NCBI RefSeq assembly: GCF_000468015.1
Contig: NZ_KI260492.1
Coordinates: 1-39,688 of the forward strand
Source of the DNA: Ruminococcus callidus ATCC 27760
GTDB lineage: Bacteria > Bacillota > Clostridia > Oscillospirales > Ruminococcaceae
Direction: 5' to 3'
DNA: 39,688 nucleotides
Below are positions 25,189 to 32,884 of the stretch, one piece after another. Position numbers and translations under genes: made by a program. Within the stretch, counting starts at the first letter, position 1. Every line of letters begins with the position of its first letter. The notes beneath the pieces were generated by a model. That model worked only from the letters and a program-made list of their open reading frames with translations, was not told where the DNA came from and ran no database searches.

Positions 25189-26554
25189 TATGAACTTGCC
25201 CATGTGGTTTGACGGGCAGAACATCAACGAAGCTCTGTTTTGTGAAGAATTTCTGCAAGAGCGCAGGATCATCTTCGCAAACGGAGCTTTTTTCACGCCC
25301 GATGGTCGAGTGACGGACGATCTTCCTCTGCGTGGGGAGATTTACGACAAGCTGAAATTCTGTGCCGTAAACAATATCCCCCGGAAGATCACCAACATTC
25401 TGGAAGTGCTGAAACTGGAAGCGCAAGTGCCGGACTTTCCACCGGAGCAGGATCGGATTCATTTGTCCAACGGTACGCTGCTATTGAACGGCACATTTAC
25501 CGAGGGCAGACCGGCTATCGTGCGGAGCCGTTTGCCGGTTGCTTACAATCCCGATGCTACTGCGCCGGTGATCTGGCTGAACTTTCTGGATGGGTTGCTT
25601 TACGCCGAGGACATTCCAACTTTGCAGGAGTTTATCGGCTATTGCCTGATTCCCTCCAACAAGGGGCAGCGCATGATGGTGATTAAAGGCAACGGCGGCG
25701 AGGGTAAATCTCAAATCGGTGCGGTACTGTCTACCATCTTCGGCACGAATATGAAAGACGGCAGCATCGGCAAGATTTCTGAAAACCGCTTCGCCCGTGC
25801 CGATTTGGAACACATTCTCCTGTGCGTGGATGATGATATGCGGATGGAAGCTCTGCGCCAGACCAACTATGTAAAATCCATCGTGACAGCACAAGGCAAG
25901 ATGGATTTGGAACGTAAAGGCAAGCAGAGTTATCAGGGCTGGATGTTCGCCCGATTGCTGGCATTCAGCAACGGTGATCTGCAAGCCTTGTATGACCGCA
26001 GCGACGGATTTTATCGCAGACAGCTTGTGCTGACCACCAAGGAAAAGCAGGTGGACAGAGCTGACGATCCTGATCTTGCAGAGAAGATGAAAGCTGAAGC
26101 CGAGGGTATCTTCCTGTGGGCATTTGAAGGCTTGCAGCGGCTTGTTGCCAACAACTTTAAGTTTACGGAGAGTGACCGCATCCGTGAAAATCGGGAAGCG
26201 GTCAAGCGTGACAACAACAATATCTTTGATTTCATGGAATCAGAGGGATATATCCGGCGCAAAGCGGATGCGTCCATCAGCTCCAAGGATTTCTATGAAA
26301 TCTACCGGATGTGGTGCGAGGAAAACTCCCTTGCACCGCTGAAAGCCCGCAGCTTCAGCGACGCCATGATTGCCAATGCCAGAAAATTCAATCTGGAGCA
26401 TTGCAACAACATCACCAACTCTGCTGGACGGCGGGTTTGGGGATTCATGGGAGTGGAAGCCATTGCACGACCTCATATAAATGGGTTTTACGGAGATTCG
26501 CCGTGTACGTACGTACCGGAGGACATTCCGGAGGAATGGCGGCAGGTCGAGTAA
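25163..26554 (+). CDS. D5/P4-type phage-plasmid primase-helicase
   Basis: This 463-residue protein is a superfamily 3-like helicase of the kind found in phages and integrative elements. A D5-N type region (about 90-165) precedes Walker A GNGGEGKS (176-183), an acidic Walker B (LLCVDDDM) and a conserved AFSNGDLQALYD motif. A C-terminal winged helix follows (about 360-420). It would unwind the excised circle for replication together with the CHC2 protein. The ATG at 25163 has AAGGTGG upstream. Confidence 0.85.
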   Translation: MAKNRKTPDMNLPMWFDGQNINEALFCEEFLQERRIIFANGAFFTPDGRVTDDLPLRGEIYDKLKFCAVNNIPRKITNILEVLKLEAQVPDFPPEQDRIHLSNGTLLLNGTFTEGRPAIVRSRLPVAYNPDATAPVIWLNFLDGLLYAEDIPTLQEFIGYCLIPSNKGQRMMVIKGNGGEGKSQIGAVLSTIFGTNMKDGSIGKISENRFARADLEHILLCVDDDMRMEALRQTNYVKSIVTAQGKMDLERKGKQSYQGWMFARLLAFSNGDLQALYDRSDGFYRRQLVLTTKEKQVDRADDPDLAEKMKAEAEGIFLWAFEGLQRLVANNFKFTESDRIRENREAVKRDNNNIFDFMESEGYIRRKADASISSKDFYEIYRMWCEENSLAPLKARSFSDAMIANARKFNLEHCNNITNSAGRRVWGFMGVEAIARPHINGFYGDSPCTYVPEDIPEEWRQVE

Positions 26555-26931
26555 ATCCCATTGCTGGTACGTATGTACGCAGCAAAAGAGCGTGAAACGC
26601 TTGTTATAGAAACAGCACACATCCTCTCGTTCGGGCTGTTTCTATGTCCACAGGCTTTTGAAAAAGTGTCTGTGGACACCGGCTGCAAGAGGAAGTTGAC
26701 ACAGAACAGCTTCATGCAGACGGGCTGACCATGGGAAAAGGCGCAGACATTTTCGCCTTGGTCAGCAGAGGTCACCGCAGTGACCGCATTCCCCCTCGGG
26801 AGAGCCCTCGGAGAGCCCACGGCACTTTGCAGCCAGTATGGATGAAAGTGTCATAGTGGGTTATTACACTTTGAAAAAGTGCCGTTCTCCAGCCTTCCGC
26901 TGTTGCAAATCTCAAAGAAAGGAAAAATCCA
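26555..26931 (+). other. Palindrome-rich gene-free region before the relaxase; candidate oriT
   Basis: No gene is visible in these 377 bases, but they hold several dyads. GTACGTATGTAC lies at 26567-26578, with a related GTACGTACGTAC at 26505-26516. TAGAAACAGC/GCTGTTTCTA pairs at 26607-26616 and 26635-26644, and GTCCACAG/CTGTGGAC at 26646-26653 and 26669-26676. GGTCACCGCAGTGACC and repeated CCCTCGG(G)AGAGCCC follow near 26770-26815. Transfer origins commonly lie just upstream of MobV genes, so an oriT is likely here, but no nick site can be assigned. Confidence 0.4.
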
Positions 26932-28221
26932 ATGGCAAGAAATGATGGAATAGACCGTACCGTAGCCAGAAATCAGGACTTGGAAACACCGGCTGATGTG
27001 GCGAAGGTACAGGAACACAATGAGCGTGAAAAGGACAGCTACAGCAATCAGGACATCGTGCCGGAACGCACTTCTCTGAACGTCCATTTCAAAGCACCCA
27101 CGGACGATTATGTAAAAATGTTTGAGCAGATGGAACAAGACGGCGTGATCTCCACCAGAGGTCTGAAACCGGATGCCGTCAAATACGGTGAGTTGGTATT
27201 TGATGTGAATTCCGCTTATTTCTACAATCATGGCGGCTATGAATTTGCGAAACAGTTTTATGCCGATGCCTACAAAGCTGCTGCGGAGATCGTAGGTGGT
27301 GAGCAGTATATCCTCTCCGCTGTGATGCACGCCGATGAGCGCAACCGAGCAATGTCCGAAGCTTTGGGCGAAGATGTGTACCACTACCACCTTCATGTGG
27401 TTTATATCCCGGTGGTGGAAAAGCAGATCCTTTGGTCGAAGCGATGCAAGGATGAAGCCCTCCGGGGAACCGTTAAGGAGGTCATCACACAGGTCAGCCG
27501 CAGTAAGAAATGGGAGTCCAAGCCGGTGCTTGGCGAGGACGGAAATCCCATGCTCAACGCAAAAGGGAAAAAGATTTTGAAGTCATCCTACAGTGTGTTG
27601 CAGGATGACTTTTTCAATTTCATGCGAAACGCCGGTTATACCGATGTGGAGCGTGGAGAACGTGGAAGCACCGAGGAACATCTGACTGTGACCCAGTTCA
27701 AGGTGCAGGCAGAACAGCAGCGGCTGGAAGCTGTGACCGGGCAGGTGGCACAGGCAGAACAGAATTTGGAGGATGCCAAAGCTGCCACAGCAAAACAGAA
27801 AAAGAAACTGGAATCTTTGCAAAAGGAAACCAAGGCGGCAAAGACCATTGCGCTGACAGTGCAGGACATTGAAGTAATGGGCAAAAAAGCCACATTCGGA
27901 AACAATATCACGCTGACACCGGATGAATGCGACACACTCAAACGCTATGCGGTCAATGGCATTATCGCCAATGCTGACAACAAGCGTCTGAAAGAAAAAC
28001 TGGCTTCCGCAGAAAAGACGGTTTCCATCTGGAAGCAGCGGTATGAAGCGGTAAACGAAAAATATATGGAACTCAAACAGAAAGCCCAACCCTTTCTGGA
28101 TGCACTGGAAATCGCATCCGAAAAGGTTCGGGCTTTTATCAATTCTATCCTCATCAGAGGAAAGCAAACACAGGAACACGAACACCCTGCCCGGAAGCGT
28201 GGACAGGATATGGAACTTTGA
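26932..28221 (+). CDS. MobV-family relaxase (Pre/Mob, Tn4451 TnpZ-like)
   Basis: This 429-residue mobilization relaxase nicks oriT and pilots single-stranded DNA. The N-terminal motif HNEREKDSYSNQDI is typical of MobV proteins, and the metal-binding HxHxH triad is H151-Y-H153-L-H155. A long coiled coil (about 250-300 and 345-385) occupies the C-terminal half. The ATG has AAAGGA eight bases upstream. It lies behind the primase-helicase pair and ahead of small genes leading to the recombinase. Confidence 0.88.
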   Translation: MARNDGIDRTVARNQDLETPADVAKVQEHNEREKDSYSNQDIVPERTSLNVHFKAPTDDYVKMFEQMEQDGVISTRGLKPDAVKYGELVFDVNSAYFYNHGGYEFAKQFYADAYKAAAEIVGGEQYILSAVMHADERNRAMSEALGEDVYHYHLHVVYIPVVEKQILWSKRCKDEALRGTVKEVITQVSRSKKWESKPVLGEDGNPMLNAKGKKILKSSYSVLQDDFFNFMRNAGYTDVERGERGSTEEHLTVTQFKVQAEQQRLEAVTGQVAQAEQNLEDAKAATAKQKKKLESLQKETKAAKTIALTVQDIEVMGKKATFGNNITLTPDECDTLKRYAVNGIIANADNKRLKEKLASAEKTVSIWKQRYEAVNEKYMELKQKAQPFLDALEIASEKVRAFINSILIRGKQTQEHEHPARKRGQDMEL

Positions 28222-28236
28222 TGGAGGAATCGCCTA

Positions 28237-28422
28237 TTGAAGAAATATTATGAGGAAGCGAAATATAATGCGGCATTTGACCGCTGTGTGGATGTTATGA
28301 GCCAGATGCTCCAGAAATATGGACATCAGGTTTTGGATAAATTGGAACAGGACGCACCGCAGGGAGTGGAGCATTCCGAGGAAAGTAATCAAGCGCAGCT
28401 TCTGACGGATAAGGCTGCATAA
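28237..28422 (+). CDS. Small element protein of unknown function
   Basis: This 61-residue soluble protein begins MKKYYEEAKYNAAFDRCVDVMSQMLQKYG and is largely helical, with an acidic, Gln-rich tail. I do not recognise a function. The start is a TTG with GGAGG nine bases upstream; the ATG just before it is in another frame and stops after ten codons. Its position between relaxase and regulator is typical of small accessory genes in this element family. Confidence 0.55.
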   Translation: MKKYYEEAKYNAAFDRCVDVMSQMLQKYGHQVLDKLEQDAPQGVEHSEESNQAQLLTDKAA

Positions 28423-28434
28423 AATTTGCAATTT

Positions 28435-28483
28435 ACACGTTGCGTATTCGCTATGGCTATGCTATAATGATTACGCAACGTGT
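28435..28483 (+). promoter_or_regulatory. Promoter nested in a 12-bp palindrome before the HTH gene
   Basis: ACACGTTGCGTA (28435-28446) and its exact complement (28472-28483) flank a promoter. The -35 box TTGCGT (28440-28445) overlaps the left arm, a 17-base spacer follows, and TATAAT (28463-28468) lies in the loop. The right arm covers the expected transcription start. This fits an operator for autorepression; the T-run that follows could also give early termination. Confidence 0.65.
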
Positions 28484-28511
28484 ATTTTTTGCTTTTGTGG
28501 AGAAAAGACGG

Positions 28512-28742
28512 ATGGATTGTAAAAACAGAATTATAAAGTTGCGTGAAAGCACAGGACTGAATCGGAAAGATTTTTGCAAGCTCGTCCATATTCCTTACCG
28601 GACTATGACTGAATGGGAATTGGACAACCGCCATGCACCGGATTATGTGCTGTGGCTTTTGGAGTATTATATCCGCAACGAGGGACTTATGGTAAAAGGA
28701 AGGAATGAGGGAGGTGGAGATTCTGAAAAAGAAACAACTTAA
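28512..28742 (+). CDS. Small helix-turn-helix protein
   Basis: This 76-residue protein has a helix-turn-helix of the XRE type (IIKLRESTGLNRKDFCKLVHIPYRTMTEWELDNRHAPDYVLWLLEYYI). The start ATG at 28512 follows GTGGAG. The gene is driven by the palindrome-embedded promoter just upstream and overlaps the recombinase gene by 38 bases. It is therefore a good candidate for a repressor or directionality factor controlling integration and excision. This role is inferred from position. Confidence 0.7.
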   Translation: MDCKNRIIKLRESTGLNRKDFCKLVHIPYRTMTEWELDNRHAPDYVLWLLEYYIRNEGLMVKGRNEGGGDSEKETT

Positions 28743-30393
28743 ATGCTATCTTTATACAAGAGTGTCCACCTCGATGCAGGTTGACGGATACAGCTTGGAT
28801 GCCCAGCGTGACAAGCTGCGGAAGTATGCGGCATACGAGGATATGATCGTTGCCGGGGAGTATTCTGACGAGGGCTTTTCCGGAAAGAACATTCAAGGGC
28901 GGCAGGAGTTTCAACGGATGCTGAATGACATCCAGGACGGCAAAGATGATGTTTCTTATGTGTTGGTCTTTAAGCTGTCCCGATTTGGCAGAAATGCAGC
29001 GGACGTTCTGAATTCTTTGCAACTCATGCAGGATTTCGGTGTCAATCTGATCTGCGTGGAGGATGGCATTGACAGCTCCAAGGATGCAGGAAAGCTGATG
29101 ATCTCTGTGCTGTCTGCGGTGGCAGAGATTGAGCGAGAAAATATCCGCACACAGACAATGGCAGGACGTGAGCAAAAGGCTCGTGAGGGCAAATGGAACG
29201 GCGGTTTCGCTCCATATGGATACAAACTGGAAAATGGAAACCTTGTCATTGCAGAGGATGAAGTGGAAGTAATTCGTGTCATTTATGACCGCTACATTCA
29301 CACTAATGAGGGTGTTGCAGGAGTTGCAAAATATCTGAACCGCAATGGTTATACTAAGAAACTAAGACAGAATAATACCATTCCGGGATTTTCAAGAGAT
29401 TTTGTGAAAAATGTATTGTACAATCCTGTTTATATGGGAAAGATTGCTTACGGCAGACGAAGAACAGAAAAGAAACAGGGTACAAGAAACGAGATGCACG
29501 TGGTTGAGCAGTCGGAGTTCCCGGTTTATGAAGGACAACACGAAGCTATCATTTCCGAAGAGGATTGGTATCTGGCACAGGAAAAGCGCAAGATCAATTC
29601 TTTTAAGCGGGAAAAGGTTAACAATCCAGACCACGCACACATCCTGTCCGGTATCTTGAAATGCCCATGCTGCGGAAAGAGTATGTACGGCAATATCGCC
29701 AAGGCGCACAGCAAGGACAAGAAAACACGGTATTATTACTACTGCAAAAATACGGTAACACCTACCGGGCATGAGTGCAGTTTCCGTCTGAATATCGAGC
29801 AGACGGAAATCAACAAATTTGTGGCGAAGGTTATCTCCGCTATGGTCAACAATCCACGGTTTGTAGAAGCGATTCAGGCGAAAATCGGAACAGCAGTTGA
29901 TACAGAAGATATGGAACGGCAGATTGCTGTCCTACAAGGGCGGCTAAAGCAAGCCTTTGGAACGAAAAGCCGCTTGGAGCGTCAGATGGATACCTTGGAC
30001 ATCAATGATGCCCACTATGACAGAAAGATTTTGGACTTGCAGCGCCGCTATGATGAGCAGTATGACACCATAGAGGAAATCGAAGTTCAGATTGGCGAAT
30101 TGCAAAGTCAGATCCGCAGCATCCAGCAGGAGAAGATTTCCGGAGACAATATCTATCGCTTGTTGCTGGCATTTGATGAAGTCTACCATTCCGCAACGGA
30201 AGCGGAGCAGAAGGAGTTTATGAAGGCCTTTATCGAGCGAATTGAGATGTTCCCGGAGAAAAGGAAAGACGGAAGCTGGATAAAGAAGATCGTATTCAAT
30301 TTTCCTGTGCCTGTTGATGGTGAGGAAGTGAAAGAACTTCCCTTGGAAACTGAAACAACTGTCGAGTGCATGGTATTGATGTCAAGGAAGTAA
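28705..30393 (+). CDS. Large serine recombinase (TndX/TnpX type) of the element
   Basis: This 562-residue site-specific recombinase has an N-terminal resolvase domain with catalytic S21 (YTRVSTSMQVDGYSLDAQ) and R-rich FKLSRFGRNAADVL. A recombinase domain (about 165-300) is followed by a zinc ribbon (CPCCGKSMYG...YYCKNTVTPTGHEC) and a coiled coil (about 390-480). The last nine residues from E554 (ECMVLMSRK) match what a RlmD C-terminus should look like. The stop and final codons are therefore displaced rlmD sequence. In the excised circle the frame would instead continue into the tail of about 100 residues now fused to rlmD. The start is uncertain: a second Shine-Dalgarno-like GGGAGGTGG lies inside the first codons. 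Confidence 0.88.
   Translation: MREVEILKKKQLKCYLYTRVSTSMQVDGYSLDAQRDKLRKYAAYEDMIVAGEYSDEGFSGKNIQGRQEFQRMLNDIQDGKDDVSYVLVFKLSRFGRNAADVLNSLQLMQDFGVNLICVEDGIDSSKDAGKLMISVLSAVAEIERENIRTQTMAGREQKAREGKWNGGFAPYGYKLENGNLVIAEDEVEVIRVIYDRYIHTNEGVAGVAKYLNRNGYTKKLRQNNTIPGFSRDFVKNVLYNPVYMGKIAYGRRRTEKKQGTRNEMHVVEQSEFPVYEGQHEAIISEEDWYLAQEKRKINSFKREKVNNPDHAHILSGILKCPCCGKSMYGNIAKAHSKDKKTRYYYYCKNTVTPTGHECSFRLNIEQTEINKFVAKVISAMVNNPRFVEAIQAKIGTAVDTEDMERQIAVLQGRLKQAFGTKSRLERQMDTLDINDAHYDRKILDLQRRYDEQYDTIEEIEVQIGELQSQIRSIQQEKISGDNIYRLLLAFDEVYHSATEAEQKEFMKAFIERIEMFPEKRKDGSWIKKIVFNFPVPVDGEEVKELPLETETTVECMVLMSRK
30354..30375. other. Right attachment junction (attR): end of element and displaced rlmD 3' end
   Basis: The element sequence ...ACTGTC meets chromosomal GAGTGCATGG at 30364. 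Joining the rlmD part before 15691 to the bases from 30364 to 30393 would give CACGTT-GA-GTGCATGG and an in-frame RlmD ending HVECMVLMSRK, the normal length and style for this enzyme. Confidence 0.7.
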
Positions 30394-30406
30394 GGATAAT
30401 AGATGA

Positions 30407-30436
30407 AAAAGTGCTGATTTTTCGGCGCTTTTTTCT
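30407..30436 (+). terminator. Terminator, probably the native rlmD terminator
   Basis: AAAAGTGC pairs with GCGCTTTT (one wobble) and a T-run follows. It lies 14 bases after the stop codon that belonged to rlmD before insertion and now ends the recombinase gene. The bases between here and 30580 show no gene. Confidence 0.6.
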
Positions 30437-30580
30437 TTTTGGAGAATATTTGAAAAGTAGCTGAGATGCCCTTTTTCTGTATGCGGGAACAAGTCAGGAT
30501 AAGATCAGAAATACACAAAATTGAAATTGACACAACGCATACAAGCCAAGAGCGTATCAGGGAACAAATCCAGAACGATA

Positions 30581-30624
30581 AAAAACCATGCTGGGAGAGC
30601 ATTTCTTCCCAGCATGGTTTTTTC
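30581..30624 (-). terminator. Strong hairpin terminator facing the invertible promoter
   Basis: A perfect 17-base inverted repeat, AAAAAACCATGCTGGGA (30581-30597) and its complement (30608-30624), ends in T6 on both strands. For leftward transcripts from the promoter at 30704-30731 it ends the RNA after about 115 nt, making this orientation a dead end. Confidence 0.8.
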
Positions 30625-30642
30625 TATGAAATGTAGATTTCT

Positions 30643-30661
30643 TCGTAAAATCCGCCCATTT
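30643..30661 (-). repeat. Left inverted repeat of the invertible segment (IRL)
   Basis: The complement of these 19 bases is AATGGGCGGATTTTACGAA, identical to 32011-32029. The two copies are in opposite orientation and flank the tyrosine recombinase gene. They are the predicted recombination sites. Confidence 0.8.
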
Positions 30662-30692
30662 ATTTGCAGAAATTTCAGACAAAACAGCATCG

Positions 30693-30749
30693 AATCTGCT
30701 ATCATTATAGCAGATTTTCAGAAAAAGTAAAGTATATATTTCTGAAAAT
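30693..30749. repeat. Two nested palindromes covering the switch promoter
   Basis: AATCTGCTAT/ATAGCAGATT (30693-30702 and 30707-30716) is centred on the -10 box. ATTTTCAGAAA/TTTCTGAAAAT (30714-30724 and 30739-30749) spans the -35 box. Both are perfect. They could be operators or accessory recombinase-binding sites. Confidence 0.55.
30704..30731 (-). promoter_or_regulatory. Leftward promoter inside the invertible segment
   Basis: On the minus strand TTTACT (30726-30731), a 16-base spacer, and a TGC-extended perfect TATAAT (30704-30709) form a strong predicted promoter. It points to the left repeat and has no gene downstream in this orientation. Confidence 0.6.
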
Positions 30750-30833
30750 TCATGAATAAATCATCCAAATCGGAGAAAAAACAGGATTTTTCCTGCTTTG
30801 AATAGTCCGAAAACTTGTCAGGAGGGATTTCAA

Positions 30834-31934
30834 ATGCCAAGAAGAGGCAGCAACATTTACAAGAGAAAAGATGGTCGGTTTGAGGGACGTGTTCCCATCG
30901 GTCATAAGGAAGATGGGTCGCTGAAATACAAATTTGTGTATGCCAGAACGCTTTCTGAGGTAAAGGAAAAAATGGCACAATTTCAAGCTGTTTTGCAGAG
31001 CCAGCCAGTTTCTGCTTTGAAATTGACCGTGGCAGAGGCATCTCGTCAATGGCTTTCCGCAGCAAAATTGCGTGTGAAACCGTCCAGTTATGTGCACTAT
31101 GAAAACATCATTCGCAATCATATTCTTCCGGATCTCGGAACAAAGTATCTCACAGATATGACAACACATCAGCTGAATGATTTTGTCTATGAGAAACTGC
31201 AAAGCGGCCGATTGTGCGGAACTGGCGGACTTTCCGCTCGGTTTGTACAAGACATTATGCGGGTTTACCACAGCATAGAACAGTATGCAGTGCAGGAATA
31301 TCACATTCATGGAACACATTTTACTATGCCGAAAGCAGAGAAAAAGCAGCTGGATGTTTTGTCTTCTGAGGAGCGAAAGAAGTTGGAACAGTATCTTCTT
31401 CAGACAGGGTTGACCATTGATTTGGCGATTCTGCTGTGCTTGTTCACCGGTTTGCGTGTAGGTGAATTATGCGGCTTACAGTGGAGCGATATTGACTTTG
31501 AAAACGGAACACTTTCTGTAAAACGAACGGTGCAGAGAGTCTATCGAAACGGCAGTTCTGAGGTGCTGATCGGCTCTCCCAAAAGCAGAACTTCCGTGCG
31601 AACAATTCCGGTTCCGTCCTTCTTGTTGACACTGCTGAAAAAGAAAAAGCGGCAGGATTTTCTGTACTTGATTACTGGGAAAAGCAAACCGGCAGAACCG
31701 AGAACGATGCAGTATCGGTTTCAGAAAATCCTGAAACTTTGTGGTATCCGGAAGGTTCCATTTCATCTGCTTCGACATACTTATGCTACAGATTGTATTG
31801 CCCATGGGTTTGATGCAAAGACGCTGAGTGAATTGCTGGGACACGCTGATGCCAGTATTACGCTGAATCGATATGTGCATTCTTCTATGCAGATGAAGCA
31901 GGAATATGTAAAGCGGTTGAAATTGACGGGATGA
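30834..31934 (+). CDS. Tyrosine recombinase, predicted DNA invertase of the switch
   Basis: This 366-residue integrase-family recombinase carries the full catalytic set: R208 (TGLRVGELCGL), H311-x-x-R314 (HLLRHTYAT), H337 (LGHAD) and nucleophile Y347 (NRYVHSS). A SAM-like N-terminal core-binding domain (about 65-160) and the N-terminal MPRRGSNIYKRKDGRFEGR arm-type region are typical of clostridial recombinases. Many of those are not tied to a phage or conjugative element. The ATG at 30834 has AGGAGGG eight bases upstream. The flanking 19-bp inverted repeats suggest it flips the segment that contains it. No excisionase is nearby. Confidence 0.9.
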   Translation: MPRRGSNIYKRKDGRFEGRVPIGHKEDGSLKYKFVYARTLSEVKEKMAQFQAVLQSQPVSALKLTVAEASRQWLSAAKLRVKPSSYVHYENIIRNHILPDLGTKYLTDMTTHQLNDFVYEKLQSGRLCGTGGLSARFVQDIMRVYHSIEQYAVQEYHIHGTHFTMPKAEKKQLDVLSSEERKKLEQYLLQTGLTIDLAILLCLFTGLRVGELCGLQWSDIDFENGTLSVKRTVQRVYRNGSSEVLIGSPKSRTSVRTIPVPSFLLTLLKKKKRQDFLYLITGKSKPAEPRTMQYRFQKILKLCGIRKVPFHLLRHTYATDCIAHGFDAKTLSELLGHADASITLNRYVHSSMQMKQEYVKRLKLTG

Positions 31935-32010
31935 TGTTTCGCCGTCAAAAAATCGTATGAGAAATGCAAAAAACATTGGAAACAGCGTGGCTTTTTAGGC
32001 TTGAATGGTC

Positions 32011-32029
32011 AATGGGCGGATTTTACGAA
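32011..32029 (+). repeat. Right inverted repeat of the invertible segment (IRR)
   Basis: AATGGGCGGATTTTACGAA is the exact reverse complement of 30643-30661. It lies 77 bases after the recombinase stop codon and 120 bases before the agr regulator start. The bases between 31935 and 32010 hold no gene or clear terminator. Confidence 0.8.
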
Positions 32030-32082
32030 ACAAAAATGCTTCTTTCCTTTTAGTATCTCCAGTGATAAACCATCTATTCTTC

Positions 32083-32111
32083 TTGCTTTTTGGGATTTTT
32101 TATGGTATTAT
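32083..32111 (+). promoter_or_regulatory. Predicted resident promoter of the agr regulator-sensor genes
   Basis: TTGCTT (32083-32088), a 17-base spacer and TATTAT (32106-32111) lie outside the invertible segment. They could give basal transcription of the regulator and sensor genes in either orientation. Confidence 0.5.
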
Positions 32112-32149
32112 GGAAATAGAGAGAGAAAGCTAAGAAAGGGGCACATTAC

Positions 32150-32884
32150 GTGATTCGAATTGCAATGTGTGATGATGAAACCATGTTTCTTCAAACATAC
32201 CAGAAAAAAGTCTCAGAATTATTTCAGGAGCATAATGTAGACTGCAAAATTGATACATACACAGATACCGTACGATTTTTGGAACATTGTGAAAAAACGT
32301 CTTATGATCTCATTTTTCTGGATATTGATATGCCGGAGCTGTCCGGAATCCAGCTTGCTTCTAAATTCCGTGACAATGGGTTGAATACGACACTTGTATT
32401 TGTGTCCAGCCATGATGATTTCGTATTTGAAACATTTCGCTATAATGCGTATCGTTTCGTTCGCAAGAATAAACTTCTCAGTGATACACAGGAAATGATT
32501 TCTTCTTTCTGTGCTTCCTTAAAAACAAAATCTGTTATAGTTCGACTTGATTTGGATCAGCAGAGGCCACTCGAACAAAAAGTTTCAGGAATTGCATATT
32601 TCTATTCCATTCGACATGATATCTATTTTGTAACTGCACAAAAGAAATCGATTCGGCTTGCAATGCACACATACACGATGAATGAATTGGAAAGACAGTT
32701 TACAGAAAAAGGATTTATTCGAGTACATAGAAGTTATCTGGTGAATTATGCTTGGATTTTACAAATCAAAGGAGATCAGGTGCACCTGAAAAATTGTCAA
32801 GATAAAATACCATTAAGCCGAGGCAGAAGTGAGGAAGTAAAATTACAGTATCAGCGATTGATTCGGGAGGAGGGTGTATTATGA
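32150..32884 (+). CDS. LytTR-family response regulator (AgrA-like)
   Basis: This 244-residue regulator has a receiver domain with phospho-acceptor D58 (LIFLDIDMPELSG) and a C-terminal LytTR DNA-binding domain (about 135-238, with FIRVHRSYLVNYAWI). It is the predicted output of the agr-type peptide sensor. The start is a GTG at 32150, preceded by AGAAAGGGG. It overlaps the kinase gene by four bases (ATGA). Two direct repeats with a 21-bp period before agrB are candidate binding sites. If the switch upstream inverts, this gene is the first to be read by the switch promoter. Confidence 0.9.
   Translation: MIRIAMCDDETMFLQTYQKKVSELFQEHNVDCKIDTYTDTVRFLEHCEKTSYDLIFLDIDMPELSGIQLASKFRDNGLNTTLVFVSSHDDFVFETFRYNAYRFVRKNKLLSDTQEMISSFCASLKTKSVIVRLDLDQQRPLEQKVSGIAYFYSIRHDIYFVTAQKKSIRLAMHTYTMNELERQFTEKGFIRVHRSYLVNYAWILQIKGDQVHLKNCQDKIPLSRGRSEEVKLQYQRLIREEGVL

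Larger units (their letters stand above)
30643..32029. other. Predicted invertible DNA switch (about 1.4 kb) carrying its own recombinase
   Basis: The segment is bounded by a perfect 19-bp inverted repeat and holds one tyrosine recombinase gene plus an outward-facing promoter next to the left repeat. In the orientation given, that promoter fires left into a terminator. After inversion its -10 box would lie near 31963-31968 and fire right across the repeat toward the agr regulator gene at 32150. Self-contained recombinase/inverted-repeat cassettes of this design control phase variation in gut Firmicutes. Inversion itself is inferred and not seen. Confidence 0.65.

Noticed and set aside
30480-30570. 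Direct repeat-like GGGAACAA(G/A)TC pair considered as the right att site of the mobile element
   Set aside because: The match is short and imperfect, no partner exists near rlmD, and the frame-fusion evidence at 15691/30364 gives a better boundary.
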